64,000 bases of DNA from Casuarina equisetifolia (lineage: Eukaryota > Streptophyta > Magnoliopsida > Fagales > Casuarinaceae). The notes beneath the pieces were generated by a model. The model saw only the letters and a program-made list of their open reading frames with translations. It was not told the DNA's origin and did no database searches. The stretch covers positions 5,582,501-5,646,500 of the forward strand of contig CM052358.1 of NCBI GenBank assembly GCA_028551475.1. Direction: 5' to 3'. How positions within the stretch are numbered: position 1 is the stretch's first letter; the number at the start of each line of letters is the position of its first letter. A program made the position numbers and the translations under genes. Shown piece by piece: positions 1 to 13,500 of this stretch.

Positions 1-96
1 GAATTAAACCAAGTTGAAAGAATGGCTGCCAGAATGTTGACCACAGCTATCTCAAGCTTACCCAGAGGCAAAACCAACAAAGTCTCCCTTATATGA
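1..96 (+). CDS. possible 3' end of an unidentified gene (partial)
   Basis: A frame open from base 1 runs 31 codons to a TGA at 94-96. Its reading (ELNQVERMAARMLTTAIS, then SLPRGKTNKVSLI) has balanced, protein-like composition. AT-rich sequence with stops in all frames follows at once. If real, it is the terminal exon of a plus-strand gene lying mostly outside the window. I do not recognise the family, and 31 codons can stay open by chance, so this is tentative. Confidence 0.3.
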   Translation, partial: ELNQVERMAARMLTTAISSLPRGKTNKVSLI

Positions 97-1152
97 TTAA
101 AGTCATCTGTATATCGAGCACATAAATTCTAATTCTAATTCTAACTAACTCTGGACCGGCTGCCTGTTATTTTCTAATATAACTGTTGAAAAGTCCTGAA
201 AACTCGTTCTTTTGGAGTGGGAATGTCAAGAAAAAAGATGAAATTTTCACGAAAATTCCAAACTCTAACCTACCATAGACTTCCCATCTGGCATTAAGTG
301 TGAGACAGAAAAAGTACAGAACGTTGAAAAATCATGTTAAGCGCTATCAAACAAGGGGACCGCCATCTACTGTATATCTTTTGGTAAGAAAAAGAAATAG
401 AATAGAAAGGATATGATAGGACCCCGTCGGCAGGAACAGAAGAAGCTAGTCGTGCCTTATTGAGCAACACGCGAGCATCTAGGAATTTTATAATCTGGGA
501 AGGAAAGACGTATGGAAATCTTCTTTTAAACGCAAGAAATGAAAACAGTTGAAAGGAAGAAAAAAAAAATGGAGGAATAAACCAGAAAGGAAGAAAAATA
601 ATACTAAAGGGATTAAAAGAAAACCAAACTAGAAATATGTAGCTCTGTTTTTGGCTGTAATTTTTGAGTGCGTGAAAGGAGTTTCTATACAATAAGATAA
701 GAAAAGTAGTTAAATATTGATTTCTTCCTGCATGAGAAACAGCGGGTAAATCAACAGACACCCCCATTGATCACAACTCTCATCTGTGGTTTATAACTTG
801 TAATCTCTGCTAAACTAGAACAGATTCAATCCAAACCAATCCTATTCTCTTTCGGCTAAACAGAAACGGCATGCGGTATGCCCAAAAGAAAGAAAGAAAA
901 GAAGAAGGATGATGATGGAGAGAAGTAAGAGACTGACCATTTTTCCGAGCCTTGACGCGGGCTGAAACAGCAAGCCAAACGCGCCTGACAGGGAAAATCA
1001 TCTTGTGCCAAAAGTCCATAAACTTTTCTTTAACCTTTATCTTCTTCCTTGGTGCTCTCCTCCTGTGCCCAGCACCACCTCCACCAAGGCGGACCGCTAT
1101 GGCTCTTAACCCGGCCAGACCTGTCCTCTTTATCCAATTCTTCCCTTCCTTT
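97..1152. other. gene-free stretch, pyrimidine-rich promoter-like end
   Basis: No credible gene. The minus-strand frames here are low-complexity, phenylalanine- and lysine-rich readings of A- and T-runs. From about 950 the sequence becomes C- and CT-rich, and together with 1225-1345 it looks like a plant promoter or leader region. An ACACGTGAC (G-box-like) motif lies near 1336. No downstream coding exon could be tied to it. Confidence 0.4.
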
Positions 1153-1224
1153 CCTTTCCTTCTCTATATTCTCTCTACACAGTGAGAGCCTTTCCTTCTC
1201 TATATTCTCTCTACACAGTGAGAG
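1153..1224. repeat. perfect 36-bp tandem duplication
   Basis: Two identical head-to-tail 36-bp copies (1153-1188 and 1189-1224), each beginning CCTTTCCTTCTCTATATTCT and ending in CAGTGAGAG. The absence of mismatches indicates a recent slippage event. The unit is CT-rich and lies in promoter- or leader-like sequence. Confidence 0.9.
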
Positions 1225-1560
1225 CGAGAGAGACACAGATGAAGAAGAGAGACTTGGGCACCTTCCGACGCAGCTCAACTGAAGCGAAGTCGCGCCCGCC
1301 GGCCTCGTCTATTATAACTCGCTAATCACTACACCGACACGTGACGGTCTGGCTTTTGCTTCTTTAGTAGTTACTCGTATTCGTAGTTATGTATTAGCTC
1401 TAATGTCTTCTTTGGTTTTTTTTTTTTTTTTAAACACACAAATAATACAGTACTCAACATGAATCTGATTAATTGAACCAAATTTTTGTGTTTGTCAACC
1501 ATAGGATTTGGAGTTTGATACCTTATATACATGAATTGTGTATGTATATTTATAATATTA

Positions 1561-1561
1561 A

Positions 1562-1598
<37 letters not shown>
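1561..1598. repeat. (AAT)n microsatellite
   Basis: About twelve uninterrupted AAT units. This is a typical plant trinucleotide SSR in non-coding DNA. Confidence 0.95.
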
Positions 1599-4500
1599 TA
1601 ACCAAAATCTTGTCAACCTTAATATAAGAATTGGTATTCCGTATCATGTTAAAATTAATTTGAAAGAAGCTTTTGTGAAGCCTAGCGAAGTCTACCAAGG
1701 GGGTGGTGTATATCAAAAGCATTCTTTATTTGGATTATAATAAAATGCAAAAGGCAACACGTGGTACAGTTTCTATGGACATTTTTCAGCTTTAGGCGTT
1801 TCTGTCGTGGAGCTTTTATCCCATCCAGTTTTTGGTTAATTTTTCACTTGCAATGTGCTCTGTGATTGGCTGGTTGCTCTTTGATTTACTTTGAGAACCA
1901 CTTTATTTCTTTCTTAACGAAGTTAATTAATAAAGAAGCAAGGCATATGCAATTAGAATTGAATTCTAAAGAGTTGTGTCGGCAAAGTCGCCGTCGACGT
2001 GGGCATTAGCTAACGGAAAATGGCAGGAAAAAGAATGGGGATCGGACGATTCCGAGCCTCCTTGAAAGGTATCCTTCCCCAACCAGATTTAGACACGTTG
2101 CCAGAACATCAGAAGCTTTTGTCTTTTAATCCACTGGTGTTCTTTCTTTTTCTAAAGACAAACGAGCTGAGTGTGACTGGTCATTTATCAATTTGGGTTT
2201 TGTAAACAACTACTAATTCGGTCTAATTAACTTAATTTAATTCATCCCAAATTACAAAGACATCCTTCTCTACTTGATTGGATTAGCAAAGAATCAATTA
2301 AGTCAAGCATGTATGCTTTAAAGATTATTTTAGTTGGTAAAAAATTAAATAAACACAGACCAAAACAAGAACTAGCTCTAGAGAATTGGAGCTCTGAATA
2401 TCTATTTGAGTAGTGGGTCTATAGATGATTTACCAAAAGCTAATCAAGAGAGGTATCTATCAAAGTTTGGTTAATGAATACACAAAAACCGAACTGAACA
2501 TGATGAGTTATTATCATCACAGATTCCCGCCTAAGTAGGTAAAGTATGATTACACATGCAAGTAGATACTATGTTGAGGATTACATAATTGTATGAAGTA
2601 GACCAAATAATCCATTTCGAGCTAAAGGTTTGTGGAACCTTAAGAATCACGTTCTAAGGCCTGGAAAAATGTATATTTTTTCTTTTCCTTTCTTTTCTTT
2701 TTTCTTATTTAATTGCAGAACATTTCACTTTTTCTTTGTTTTATTCGGCCATGATGATTTTTATGAATCTGATGCTGTAACTATGACAGTTCTTCATGTT
2801 AGCTTAGGCATCTTATCCCTTGACCTTAAAGTCTCGATATGGCTATTCACATAAAAGGATATAATACAATAATGATCAATAATATGCACGAGTATGTTTT
2901 CACCACCGACAATATCCAACAAGTGGATCATTCAGCGGCCGTCTGCTTCCCTTGCATACTTAATACACCAATTGAAAAAAACAAAAAACAAAAAACAAAA
3001 ATCCCATCGCGTTAAAATCATTCAACTTGCTTAAGAAGCTAGGATCATTCAGATTCAGCCGGCATGATATATATATCTTTTTTGGTGAGATTCTAAAATA
3101 ACGCATGATGTGAATGAGAACTTTAGCTTGGTGGGTGTATGACTGTGAAGGAATTGGATGGAGGTTAGGTTATATCCCTACGATTGTTGTGGGGGTGGAG
3201 TCGACTTCAACTTTAGAGAAGGTTAGGTGGGTGAGGTTACTTTCAAACTCTATTTGTTCAAATCTAGAACCCTCTCAGCATATGCTTAATCCCAACAAAC
3301 ATCATGACAAAAGGAGAAGGAGAAGGAGAAGGAGGAGGGGGATGAGGATGTATTTCTTGATTGTTAGTCCTGGCCCATCTCTCCCACCCACTTTAATCTT
3401 AGTCTTATAAGTATGATTTTACTTCTTGTTTATTTTCTAGCGCAGAAATAGTGGATACCCAAATCGTACAATTAATGCTTAAACGTCTTTATCATCATTC
3501 TATCCTCATAATGATGAATTTATAATCTACACTCTAATTGTAAAAAATAAAATGATATTTCACGAAGGTTTAAAATTATTTCAGACTCTTGTGGGAAACA
3601 TGATGAGCACACAATGGTATAGAGAATTGCAAGTGGACGTAGAAATAACATCATCCATTACATAACATCTGAAAAGGAAGTCCAGCGACACATTGACATC
3701 GACAGTGTGTCACCCCACGCTCACAGATTCAGAGCCAACGTGGGAGATATTCAAATCCCAACATGCCGTATCATTTGCTTTGATTTGGAAGTTGTCACAG
3801 CTCTGGCATCCATGTGACAAGCCAAACATCTGAGGTTACTTTTCCAATATAGTGCTAAATATGGAGTATTCCTAGAAGCCTTAATTTTTCCAAATAAATG
3901 CTTGTGTTAATTGTGGTGTATTCCTATTCATCTGCTAATTTTGGACAGATTAGCTTAATCAGTGAGTATTCATCATTCAAGGCAAAAGATATTACAGGTA
4001 GTTTATGCTACTTGAGTGCGTGATCTTTTCCAACAAATTAAGCACAAATAAAGAAAGAAGCATAGGCACTGATTATGATGATAATTAATATCCAAAAATG
4101 AATTAATCATACAAGGAGAACACTTTATTTTTGTGTATGTTGGCTAAATAAAGTAAACTCCAGAACAATAAATTTTCAATTCTTTAGAGATATGCAGACA
4201 TCAACACCTGATTTCTTATATTTGTTTTCAATCAGACCACAATGGGTTGGATCATCGTGGGGACTTCATATTAAATAAAGAGGAAAATTTATACATAGCG
4301 TGCACCAACCACAATTTCTCTTCTCAGTAAAAATCCGCATAAAACAGGAGTTGCCGAAGAGCTGGTCTGTTTCTTGCCTTCCAAACGATGTTCACTACCA
4401 TCCGCTTGATTGTGGGATGAAAAGGTTTTTGGAATCTGCTTACTCCCTTAAGTGCTAAAGTATTCTGAAGTTTGACCTGCTTTTACCTTCTTAGCTTCAG

Positions 4501-7500
4501 TACAGCTTCCGATCATGAACTGATATGGCCTGTATGCATATCCTATTCTATACAACCTTAAGAGAATGGGTTCCTTTTTATTGGGTGGGGGTGGGAGAAT
4601 TTGTTATAAAATTTTAGACCCTTAGCATCCGCTTTGTATACCAAACACATTTCACTACCAGGTCAACAAGTGCAATGATCCTTTTTGGGATAACAAATTC
4701 AAGGAATGTTCTTGAATACATAGAAAATTTCATTCAACACTATATTCCTGAACTGGCCTAAGATCAGAATCCTAATTTATGTCAACTTTCCTTTCAAAAC
4801 ACTAGTATGGCAATTAAAATATTCCACGGCTTTAGAACCAACTATATATCGTCTGCTTTGACTAATTATAATTCCATAATAGAACAAGAGTTTGTTTGGC
4901 GATGGTAGCTGTAGTTTTTACCATATTCAAGTTGTTCGTAGGTACAACACTAACACATATGTTACACAAAAGGTATATTAGAGCTGGGAACTTCTTTGAA
5001 ATGGTGTAATCCCCATAGAACCACATCTATCACAAAGGCGTCGTCTTTCACGTGGGTTCGAGATTGTGCAAATTGTCATGCATTAGCCTCCGCCATCTAA
5101 TTGGAAAAAAGAAAAGAAAAGACGTCACCCGCACTAACAATAGCAATTAGTTGACTACACATCAGAGAAGGATGTGCGACGGAGATTATTCTCTCAACTT
5201 TGTAGAAAGTTAAAGTTGAAGCCAAGAGTTGCTCAATTTGTTAATCATAATCAACTTTTCCTATATGGGGTTATTCTCAGACTGAATAATGGCAACACAA
5301 CGGAAGGGTGTAAAATCATCCCCATCGAGCACAATGAAAAGAGCATCTTTGGTCAAAATCATGGAGTCACCATTAAATATAGTGTGTGCTTGTAAGGAAT
5401 GCCATCCCTGCCAGTCATATTGTAATCAGCCGGAAGCACATCAATAGACACAACGAGATGTTGCTTTTGTGATCACAAAGGTGGAATATCTTGCACTCAC
5501 ATTTCTTTATCACACATCCATGCTTCTTTTTAAAAGAACTGATGAGACGATAAGACTAAACTTAGATGTTACGTTGACAAAACTGGTTAGTGAGAGTAGG
5601 GAGTCATCCCATTTTAAAGCTAAGCATTGGATTCCACGGAATGTGGGGATCTAGTTTATTCTTACACTAACATTGTCTCAAAAGAAATACTGTGTTCAAC
5701 ACCACCATTCCTCCCTTTAAAAGATACTTTTTTCTTATGTCAAACATCTGAGGATATATATGAATGATCAGGAGTTACGTCACTCTTGACAGCGCAAAAC
5801 GTAAAATCAAATTGGTTAGCACAAATTTGCTGTTTTGATAAAGTTACAGATTCCTAAGTCCGTATGTTCGAACAGGGTAAGTTTTGGATAATGAGGAACT
5901 TATGCTTGATTAATTCACTGACATGAAATGTCTTGAATGTAAAGTCCACCTTTCCCCAAAAGATCTCACTAGGGAGAAGAATGTTTAAGGCTTGCAAGGC
6001 AATTAACAACTGCCAATTTTTCTGGTATATGGGATTGAATGTCTAATAGCATGGTTTTATTTGCCGGCACATACAAATGAAAGTCCAAGTCTGATACTAA
6101 TTTGAAGGCTTAACTTAAAAGGGATCAAACAAAATGGTAGAATCATTCCTTGTTGCTCAATCTGAAATAATAGTAGCCACCAACAGCAAAAGTCTGACAT
6201 TTTCCTTGAATTCTCCCCTTCTCTTATGCAAAGCAGCCTAAACTACGCAAGGACAACCATCAGAAAAGTTACGATGAAGATGACAAAAACGTCCTGAGCA
6301 AAAGGCAATGATACTACGAAAACGTCAATTTCGATGCCTTGTAGTGATTTAGACTCCACAAAGCAACATCATACACTTCCATATGAACATCGTATGATAT
6401 TATTTGTTATCCGTAATTACCTGTAAATGCGCCCCTCCATTCTTTTTTCCTGTCGCAGAATCTTTGTCGCGTTTTGGGGGCTTTGTTGATTCGTCATGGC
6501 CGGCCTTAGAAGCCACTAGTTATTGTCTTCAACCGAGGCTGAGTTAGTGTGGAAGAGCCGGGGTCAACAAAGATATCCTGGTGTTTGCGTCCAATTATCG
6601 TGCTGGGAGTGCAATAGTGCTTCTGTCCTCTTCAACATCTTTCACTAATTTCTCTGGTTCATACTTGTTCTGTCAGTCCAAATCAATTTTAAAAAGCGAT
6701 GTGTTAGGTAAGCCATCAATTCGGTCTAAATAGAATAGCAATGGGGCTATACGAAGACTCCAGTGCTCAGGGAAACAACGACAGAAAGACGATTTCATGC
6801 CATCACAGCAATAATTCAGGAGTGTCCATATCTCATTGTCAGCAATAGAATCAAAAGCGTATTGATAGCTCGTTACCAATGTCTAGCTACCTGGTGTATA
6901 CATCATCCTTATTGAACCACATAAAAAATTAGAGAAAGGATTGGCAAATCCTGTATGCTGCCTCTGAAGACTTTCCAGGAGACACACTCTATTCTGATTC
7001 ATCAGTTGGAAACAGAGGCTTTAAAGCGACATATAATGCATCTTACCAGTTCCCACTCTGAAAATTTTGGCATTTGAAACCTATTCAAAGTTTAAGCCTG
7101 CTACAACATATCCAAGAAAACAAACTTGAATGAATTATGCACTCAAAGGTAGGCTTGCCCCGGCATCATCTTGAAATTAGCAGGTATCTCTTTAACCACG
7201 ACTAGCACCTAAGTTTCAAGAGGATTTTGATTGATAATCACACATATCTAATTGTTTCTTCTTTATCGTCTTCTTAATTCTTGTGTTTTCATGTACTAAC
7301 AACTTATAAACGAGTTTTTGTTAGTAAATTTGACTTGCTAACTTTGTCCTCCATCGACTTAACCCGCTTTAATCTTCACTTCAATATAACAATATTAAAA
7401 CGACTCGAAGGGAAGAAAAAATGAAGTTTTTTACATGTTTGAGGCAAGATGAAACTCGTTCCTTTTATGGAATCTCCGTGTAAATCCATGGTTGGTAGCC

Positions 7501-7562
7501 AATCAATTACATTTGACTCAGATTCATTACACTATCAGAAGACATTCACTAAGCCCAACTTT
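1599..7562. other. gene-free intergenic stretch
   Basis: Six kilobases without a convincing gene. Short frames are interrupted and use poor codons. Low-complexity patches include an AAAAAAC-type run near 2977-3001 and a GGAGAA-type run near 3311-3337. The 5.1-7.0 kb part holds scattered coding-like scraps on both strands that I could not assign; a decayed mobile element is possible but unproven. A CACGTG motif occurs near 5051. The part next to 7563 should include the 3' UTR of the activase-like gene. Confidence 0.5.
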
Positions 7563-10500
7563 CTAAGAATCGATATTCTTCATATATTCCTTCGAGAGTT
7601 TAGTCTCCATTACCAGCTGCTGTTCTTTGAGAAGAGAGTACCCTGATTCGAGCAAAGCCTCCACCGTTTGCTGTCCAACCCACGTGTACAAATACATTGA
7701 CGTCAGCCAACTTAAATATAAATTTCAGATATATCAAATGATATTTTGAGCCAAAAAGTCAATAAGAATTTCACCAAAACAAAAACAATGACATTAGCAA
7801 CAATAAAATAGAAACTTTATAATAAAAGAATTGGAGAAAAAAGTGTGGTATCGAAACACCATAATGTGTCCCTGGTTTACTAACTCAACCTCTTGAAGTT
7901 CTAAAGATTTTATGTCACGTGTCCTTGGACTATCTCTTGGAGAAGAAAGCTCAGTCACACATTCGAAAAAGTCCATAGCCAATTCATATAGTTACGGCAC
8001 ATTATTTTAGCCCATTTGAGAATCAGTATAAACAGGTCTTAGTTTTCACCTACTTTCTTATTAACCTGTAATTCAAGCAGCGCAACTAAGTTTTCCATCC
8101 TCAATATCTGTATAATTTGGGGCCTGACAGTAAAATGGCTCAAACAATTTCTTTACATCATCAAAGCCCTTTTGTAACATCATTCTTTTATCAAGGAAAT
8201 TAAAAATGATCAACCAAGAACTATATAGATTTCCAAAAAACAAAAAGAAGATACTGATTTCAAAAGAAAATAGTAGTGCTCAAATTAATTTTTCACCTCT
8301 GGGGGAGTAAATACAGGGAGATTTTCGTTCTTTTTTCGTCTAAGAAGTTTGTCCCCGAGCTTTTCAACACCTCCAATATCATCGATCCACTGAAACTTAA
8401 AAACCAGTTAATAAAAAAGTAACAATTTTCACTAGAGCAATATTAATGCCTGTATAGAAAAACTAGGCAACTAAATCAGCAACAAAATGGTAGAATTTGT
8501 CCCGCAATAGCAGCAACGCAAAAATTATTAACTTGAGGGAAACGCAGGAAATTAGCTAACCATATGCCAGAAACACCTTTCCCAATTTTATCAGTAAGAA
8601 ATTAAAGGTGGAGACCTTAATAGAAGGAAATAAACTGATCCTATTGTAACTAGAACGTATGCTTTTGGCTTTTTTTCTTTTTTTTTTTTCCAATAGGTCG
8701 AGAATTTGGTTATGTTGTGGCAGTTGCTTCAAATGGCTAAGAGTTATAACCACTCAATTATCATTATCACATTGACCAGTGAGTTTGCCGAGTGAAAAGA
8801 ATCAAAACCCAGTTCTTCTTAATTCAATTCTCCTAATAAATCCTCAAATTTATTTTTTCTTACAAATTATTTACCATAAATTACACGTGAAGGCATGAAC
8901 ACTTGAACAAGAGAATTGAAATGTTGTCTATATGTATTCCAGACAGACGGTAGCTCCCTACTCATAGAATTTAACAGATTATGATAGGTGGAAGGCCACA
9001 AAAATTGACAACCTTTTTGCAGCAGAATAGAGGAGAAACCCAATTAAAAAATAAAAAAACTGTTTGAAAAAGTCTCACAATTTAAATCAGGATGTGAAAT
9101 ACCTTTGAAATTGACCTATCATATGTTCGAGACCTAAGAGCTCCATAAAAATCCAAAGCTGCCCAATCGCCAGAGTGAATGATTTAGTTAGCATACTGAA
9201 TTAACAGATACGAATTTATGCATCTTAACTGTCGTTCCACAAGGTAAAACAAGGAGCTTAACGTTTAAGAACAATTGGTAGAAAGCCCTGATAAATGTAG
9301 GACTCCAACACAAGTAAAGCAACCGAAAGAGATCAACGTTGTACCTCAGTAAATACTTAGCCCCCCAAAACAAGAGAAAAAAAATCCTATGGGATCATAG
9401 AATAACGGCAGGCATGTGTTAATCGAAGTAAATCCTCAACCATACTAAATAAAGCTACGTCCATTTAGTTAAGTAAAAACCATGTTGATTTGACTTGTTC
9501 TCCATCTAAGTATGTTAGAAAAGATAAAACCTTCATTGGGTAGGCATGATATAACTTGCAGATCAGGTTAAAAATGTTGAGGGAACATACAATCATGACT
9601 GATTCAGAAAATCAAAGAACTACCACAGAGAAGCCTTGAAAAATGTAAAGATGTAAAAAGAAAAGAACTAGAGCAATAAAAAATTGATTGGAATTAACAG
9701 CTTAAAGGTTCATTCAGAAGGATCATACTAATGATGACAAAATGTTAAGATACTCACCCTAATGTAACTAGTGATGCATATTGCATATGTCAGTAACATA
9801 CAATAATTATAATTCAAAGTTTTTGTTAAGAGAGATAGCTTCAAATCCAAGTAACTTCAATGCACTACAAAAGTTACTGAAAGTAAAAAGAAAAAGAAAA
9901 CCTTTACCTTGATTAGGAAACTCGTCCACTACTTTTATAACATCATCCCTAGAAATGCCATCTTTCTCATACATTTGTTGAACAATATTGACAATATCTT
10001 CGTGATTAGGCTGCCTGTTTCACAACAACTATTCCATAAAAGGGTTGCATAAATGGCTCTACTATTTCCACAATAAACAATATGTCTCAAAACACCTACT
10101 TATTATTGCATGATAACTATATATATAGTGGGTTCAAATATCAAGTAAAACAGAATAAAGACGCCCTTTGGCAAGTCTTCTTGGAAGGCTTTAGCTGACG
10201 AGAGTTGGGAATACGAGGGGATGGTTATAGAAGCTGAAAAGATTGGTCTGGGTTAGAAAAGGCCGGTTCTCAATGAATTTTTGGGTTATTGACTTGAGTG
10301 AATGCGATCCGGGCAGACCGGATGCAGACAGACTCCATAAATTTATGTGATTATGGAGGAGGATGGTGCAGGAATGAACTACGGAACGGTGTAAGCATAT
10401 CATGCAACTAATAGTCCTTGGTAAGGATGAAGTGAAGCGATTGTGTTGCCAGTAGAAGATCTTAAAAGGAACTTGAAGAGAAGTCATTGTTTGGCTGAAA

Positions 10501-13500
10501 ACCTTGAGATCCAAAGAAGGGAGTGAGGGAAATATATAACGTTGTCCAACTTGTCATTTTAGTCCACCCAGAAAAACAGCCCACAGCTTGACTTTTGTTC
10601 CTTGTTTCAACTACAAACTATACACTTTCCCATGCATATTTTGAAACCCTAAATTCCCTTTTACAATATAAGACTCTCCACCCTAGCGATTCTAGTTTCC
10701 TCCAACTAATATCTGCCACTAGAAAATCAACAAGCAAAGGTTATATCAAGCCACTTTTAGCCTTCAACTTCAATCTTCTCACCTAAAATCAATCCTACAA
10801 AAATCTAACCCTAAATCCTAACATATGTCCACTAACCTTCGTCTGCTAAAGCCCATCAAGATAATAGCTGCAAGGTCTTCAATCACTACTGTCCTATGCC
10901 AGTGTACACCAAACTTGATTTGCATGAAATTCTTAACAAGTTAGTCACAAATAGGTATTGCCCCAATGATAGTGGACTAATGAAATCTTCTTTAAGGCAA
11001 ACGAGAAAATGAAGAGACATAATAATTCTTTCAAAGAATAATCACAGTACCAGTAGAACTTTTCCATCCTTCCATCACGAATCAAGGGAGCATAAATGGT
11101 TGACAAATCATTGCCTGTAACAATGATCGGAATCCTATTTGTGACATCTGATTCTCGCCAATCTTGTCCAGTACTCACTCTCGTAGGATTATCTGCCAGA
11201 TTCATCAGAGTTCCAACAACAATCTGATTGTTGACTGTCATTTGAGTGTTTCCTGTATAAGAGCAGAAATATACTTTCACTAGACTTATAAATTTCAAAG
11301 TTGAAGGAGTAAAGGAAAATACTGGTAATCAGAAGAAACAAAGACAAAAGGATATTCACTTCTTTTTGTTTTTCTCTGTTTGATTCAACACTGATTTCAG
11401 AGCAAATCAAAGCTTACCAAATCTTCCAAGGCCAGCGTCAATATCATTGATCATCAAGCAGCTCATCTTTCCCTGCAGTAGTCAAGAAAAATAAAACTAA
11501 ACAAAATAATATATGTAAAGGATCAGGACAAACCACAGGAAAGATCCATCATTGAAGGCAAAGATAATCTGCTTGATTATCAATGATATTTGACTTTCTT
11601 TATTGGCAACTTTATAGTGAAAACAAGTTCTTCAAACATAATGAGAGAGAACCTGATGCAGGCAACATTTTAACCAAAGGTACCAAAAAAAACAAATAAT
11701 CGAACAACAAATTTGGATTTAGCTTTTAAACAGGTGATAAAATCAAATGTGAAGAAGGTGTACAACAAAGGCGTATGCAAAGGAAAATATTTCTTAAGGA
11801 GAGATAAAAACACAACAATATAGATAAGAAAAAGAAAATACAAATTGAATTCCAATTTTTGAAGCACCCTAAAACCCAAAAGAGAAACAAATCAGCTATT
11901 GAGTTAAAGCACAATGTAGTCCCAAAAAGAACCAAAACACCAACTAAGTGATGTCGCTGAACTCAAGTACAAAAGCACTTAGAATCTCACGTAAGTTTCT
12001 CCCCCAAAGACTTCTCCATGCCTCCAAGTTCCCATTTAGCTTCTTTCCGACTAAATATTCAGAACAACAAAGTTCCACCCCCTTTTACATTTCGTATATT
12101 GGGTGAAGGTCAAGTCCACTAAAGTACATAGCATAGCGAGAAAAACTCCAAAAAGAGACAACAATGACCATTAAAGAAGCCGAAGAACCAAAACATATAG
12201 AAGTAAATTGTCCAGTCTCTTCATCCCCAAACATGTAGCACCATCTAAAAATTATCTGTTTGCATCAGTGAGTTCTCAGTAGTCAAAATACGGGGCATAG
12301 CCACTGTTAACACAGAAAGAAGTCTCAAAAGTTTCCTGCTGACAAGGTCTCATGTTTGAATGCAACAAGCCATCAGGAGATCCAAGTAGGAGCCTCAGTT
12401 ACTCATGTTTTCTAGCCAGGACAATAAAGACATATTTGCCAACCTGCAGAATTCATTGACAAGACATCCATCAACTTCAAACTGCTGTCACCAATCCCAC
12501 TAGTGTATCACAGAGCAGTCCCACAATACAAGAAACTACACTGCTTTTCTGCACCTCTAACTTCCCACCTTCTTCACAAACAATCCCTTTCCATCACAAT
12601 CTACCATTGATCTTTAACTAACAAACCCAATCCAGAACATGCAATCTTCTAACAGCCAAACATTCATCCTAAGTTAACAGTTTTTCAATTACATTTAATT
12701 TAATGCTTTAACTTTATTGAATTTAACCTGAATAAATTTCCACTATGATGAATCGTAGTCTAGTAATTAGGGTCACAAGAACTATCATCTGAAGATAATG
12801 ATCCAAATAATGATAAGCTACACCATTAATAAAAATATACTTCTATGCTATTTTGAAATATTTCGCACACTATAGAGATTGGAGATCAAAAACAGTGTCT
12901 GTGCATTAGAGACTGAATTGAAAGCATGGAACGCATGTCAGCCTATATCAGTCTCGTGACTAAGTACATCTAGCTACAGCTTAGCTCACTCAATTTTTCC
13001 CTAAATCTGGTCTCTTTTTTCTAAAACTTGATCTTCCACTAATAAACATAATTATGTCACAGGTCAGTGCAGTAACCCCAGCATACCTCAGACAAATTAA
13101 GGACGTAGGAACATTCAAATATCAAAAGGAAAACAAAAGGAAAAAGCAAGAAAATCTAGCACAATGACCACGCTTAAAAATAGCCTTATAAACCCAGACA
13201 TACATATATCAAAAATGGAAGTGGAAAAGCTTCTAACTTGGTTCTGGACCACTTGAGAAGCTGTTCTGTAGCGTTCCCGTATCAACTTTCCTGGCTCTCC
13301 TGTTAGTTGAAATTAAATTTCATAAACTAATATTAAATTAGCAAATGAAGAAAAGAAAGAATAATTCTATTACATCTTGCAGAAAAGAACAGCTAAAAAA
13401 TGAGTAACTTGAAAATGAAAAGTTGAAGTTGACAGAGAATATAATGAACAGCATTGATTATTCCACTACTAAATGAGATGGATCAACCAACACAAAAGCA

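Noticed and set aside
1030..1282. Overlapping frames of 77 and 82 codons on both strands
   Set aside because: They are created by the 36-bp tandem repeat and CT-rich low-complexity DNA.
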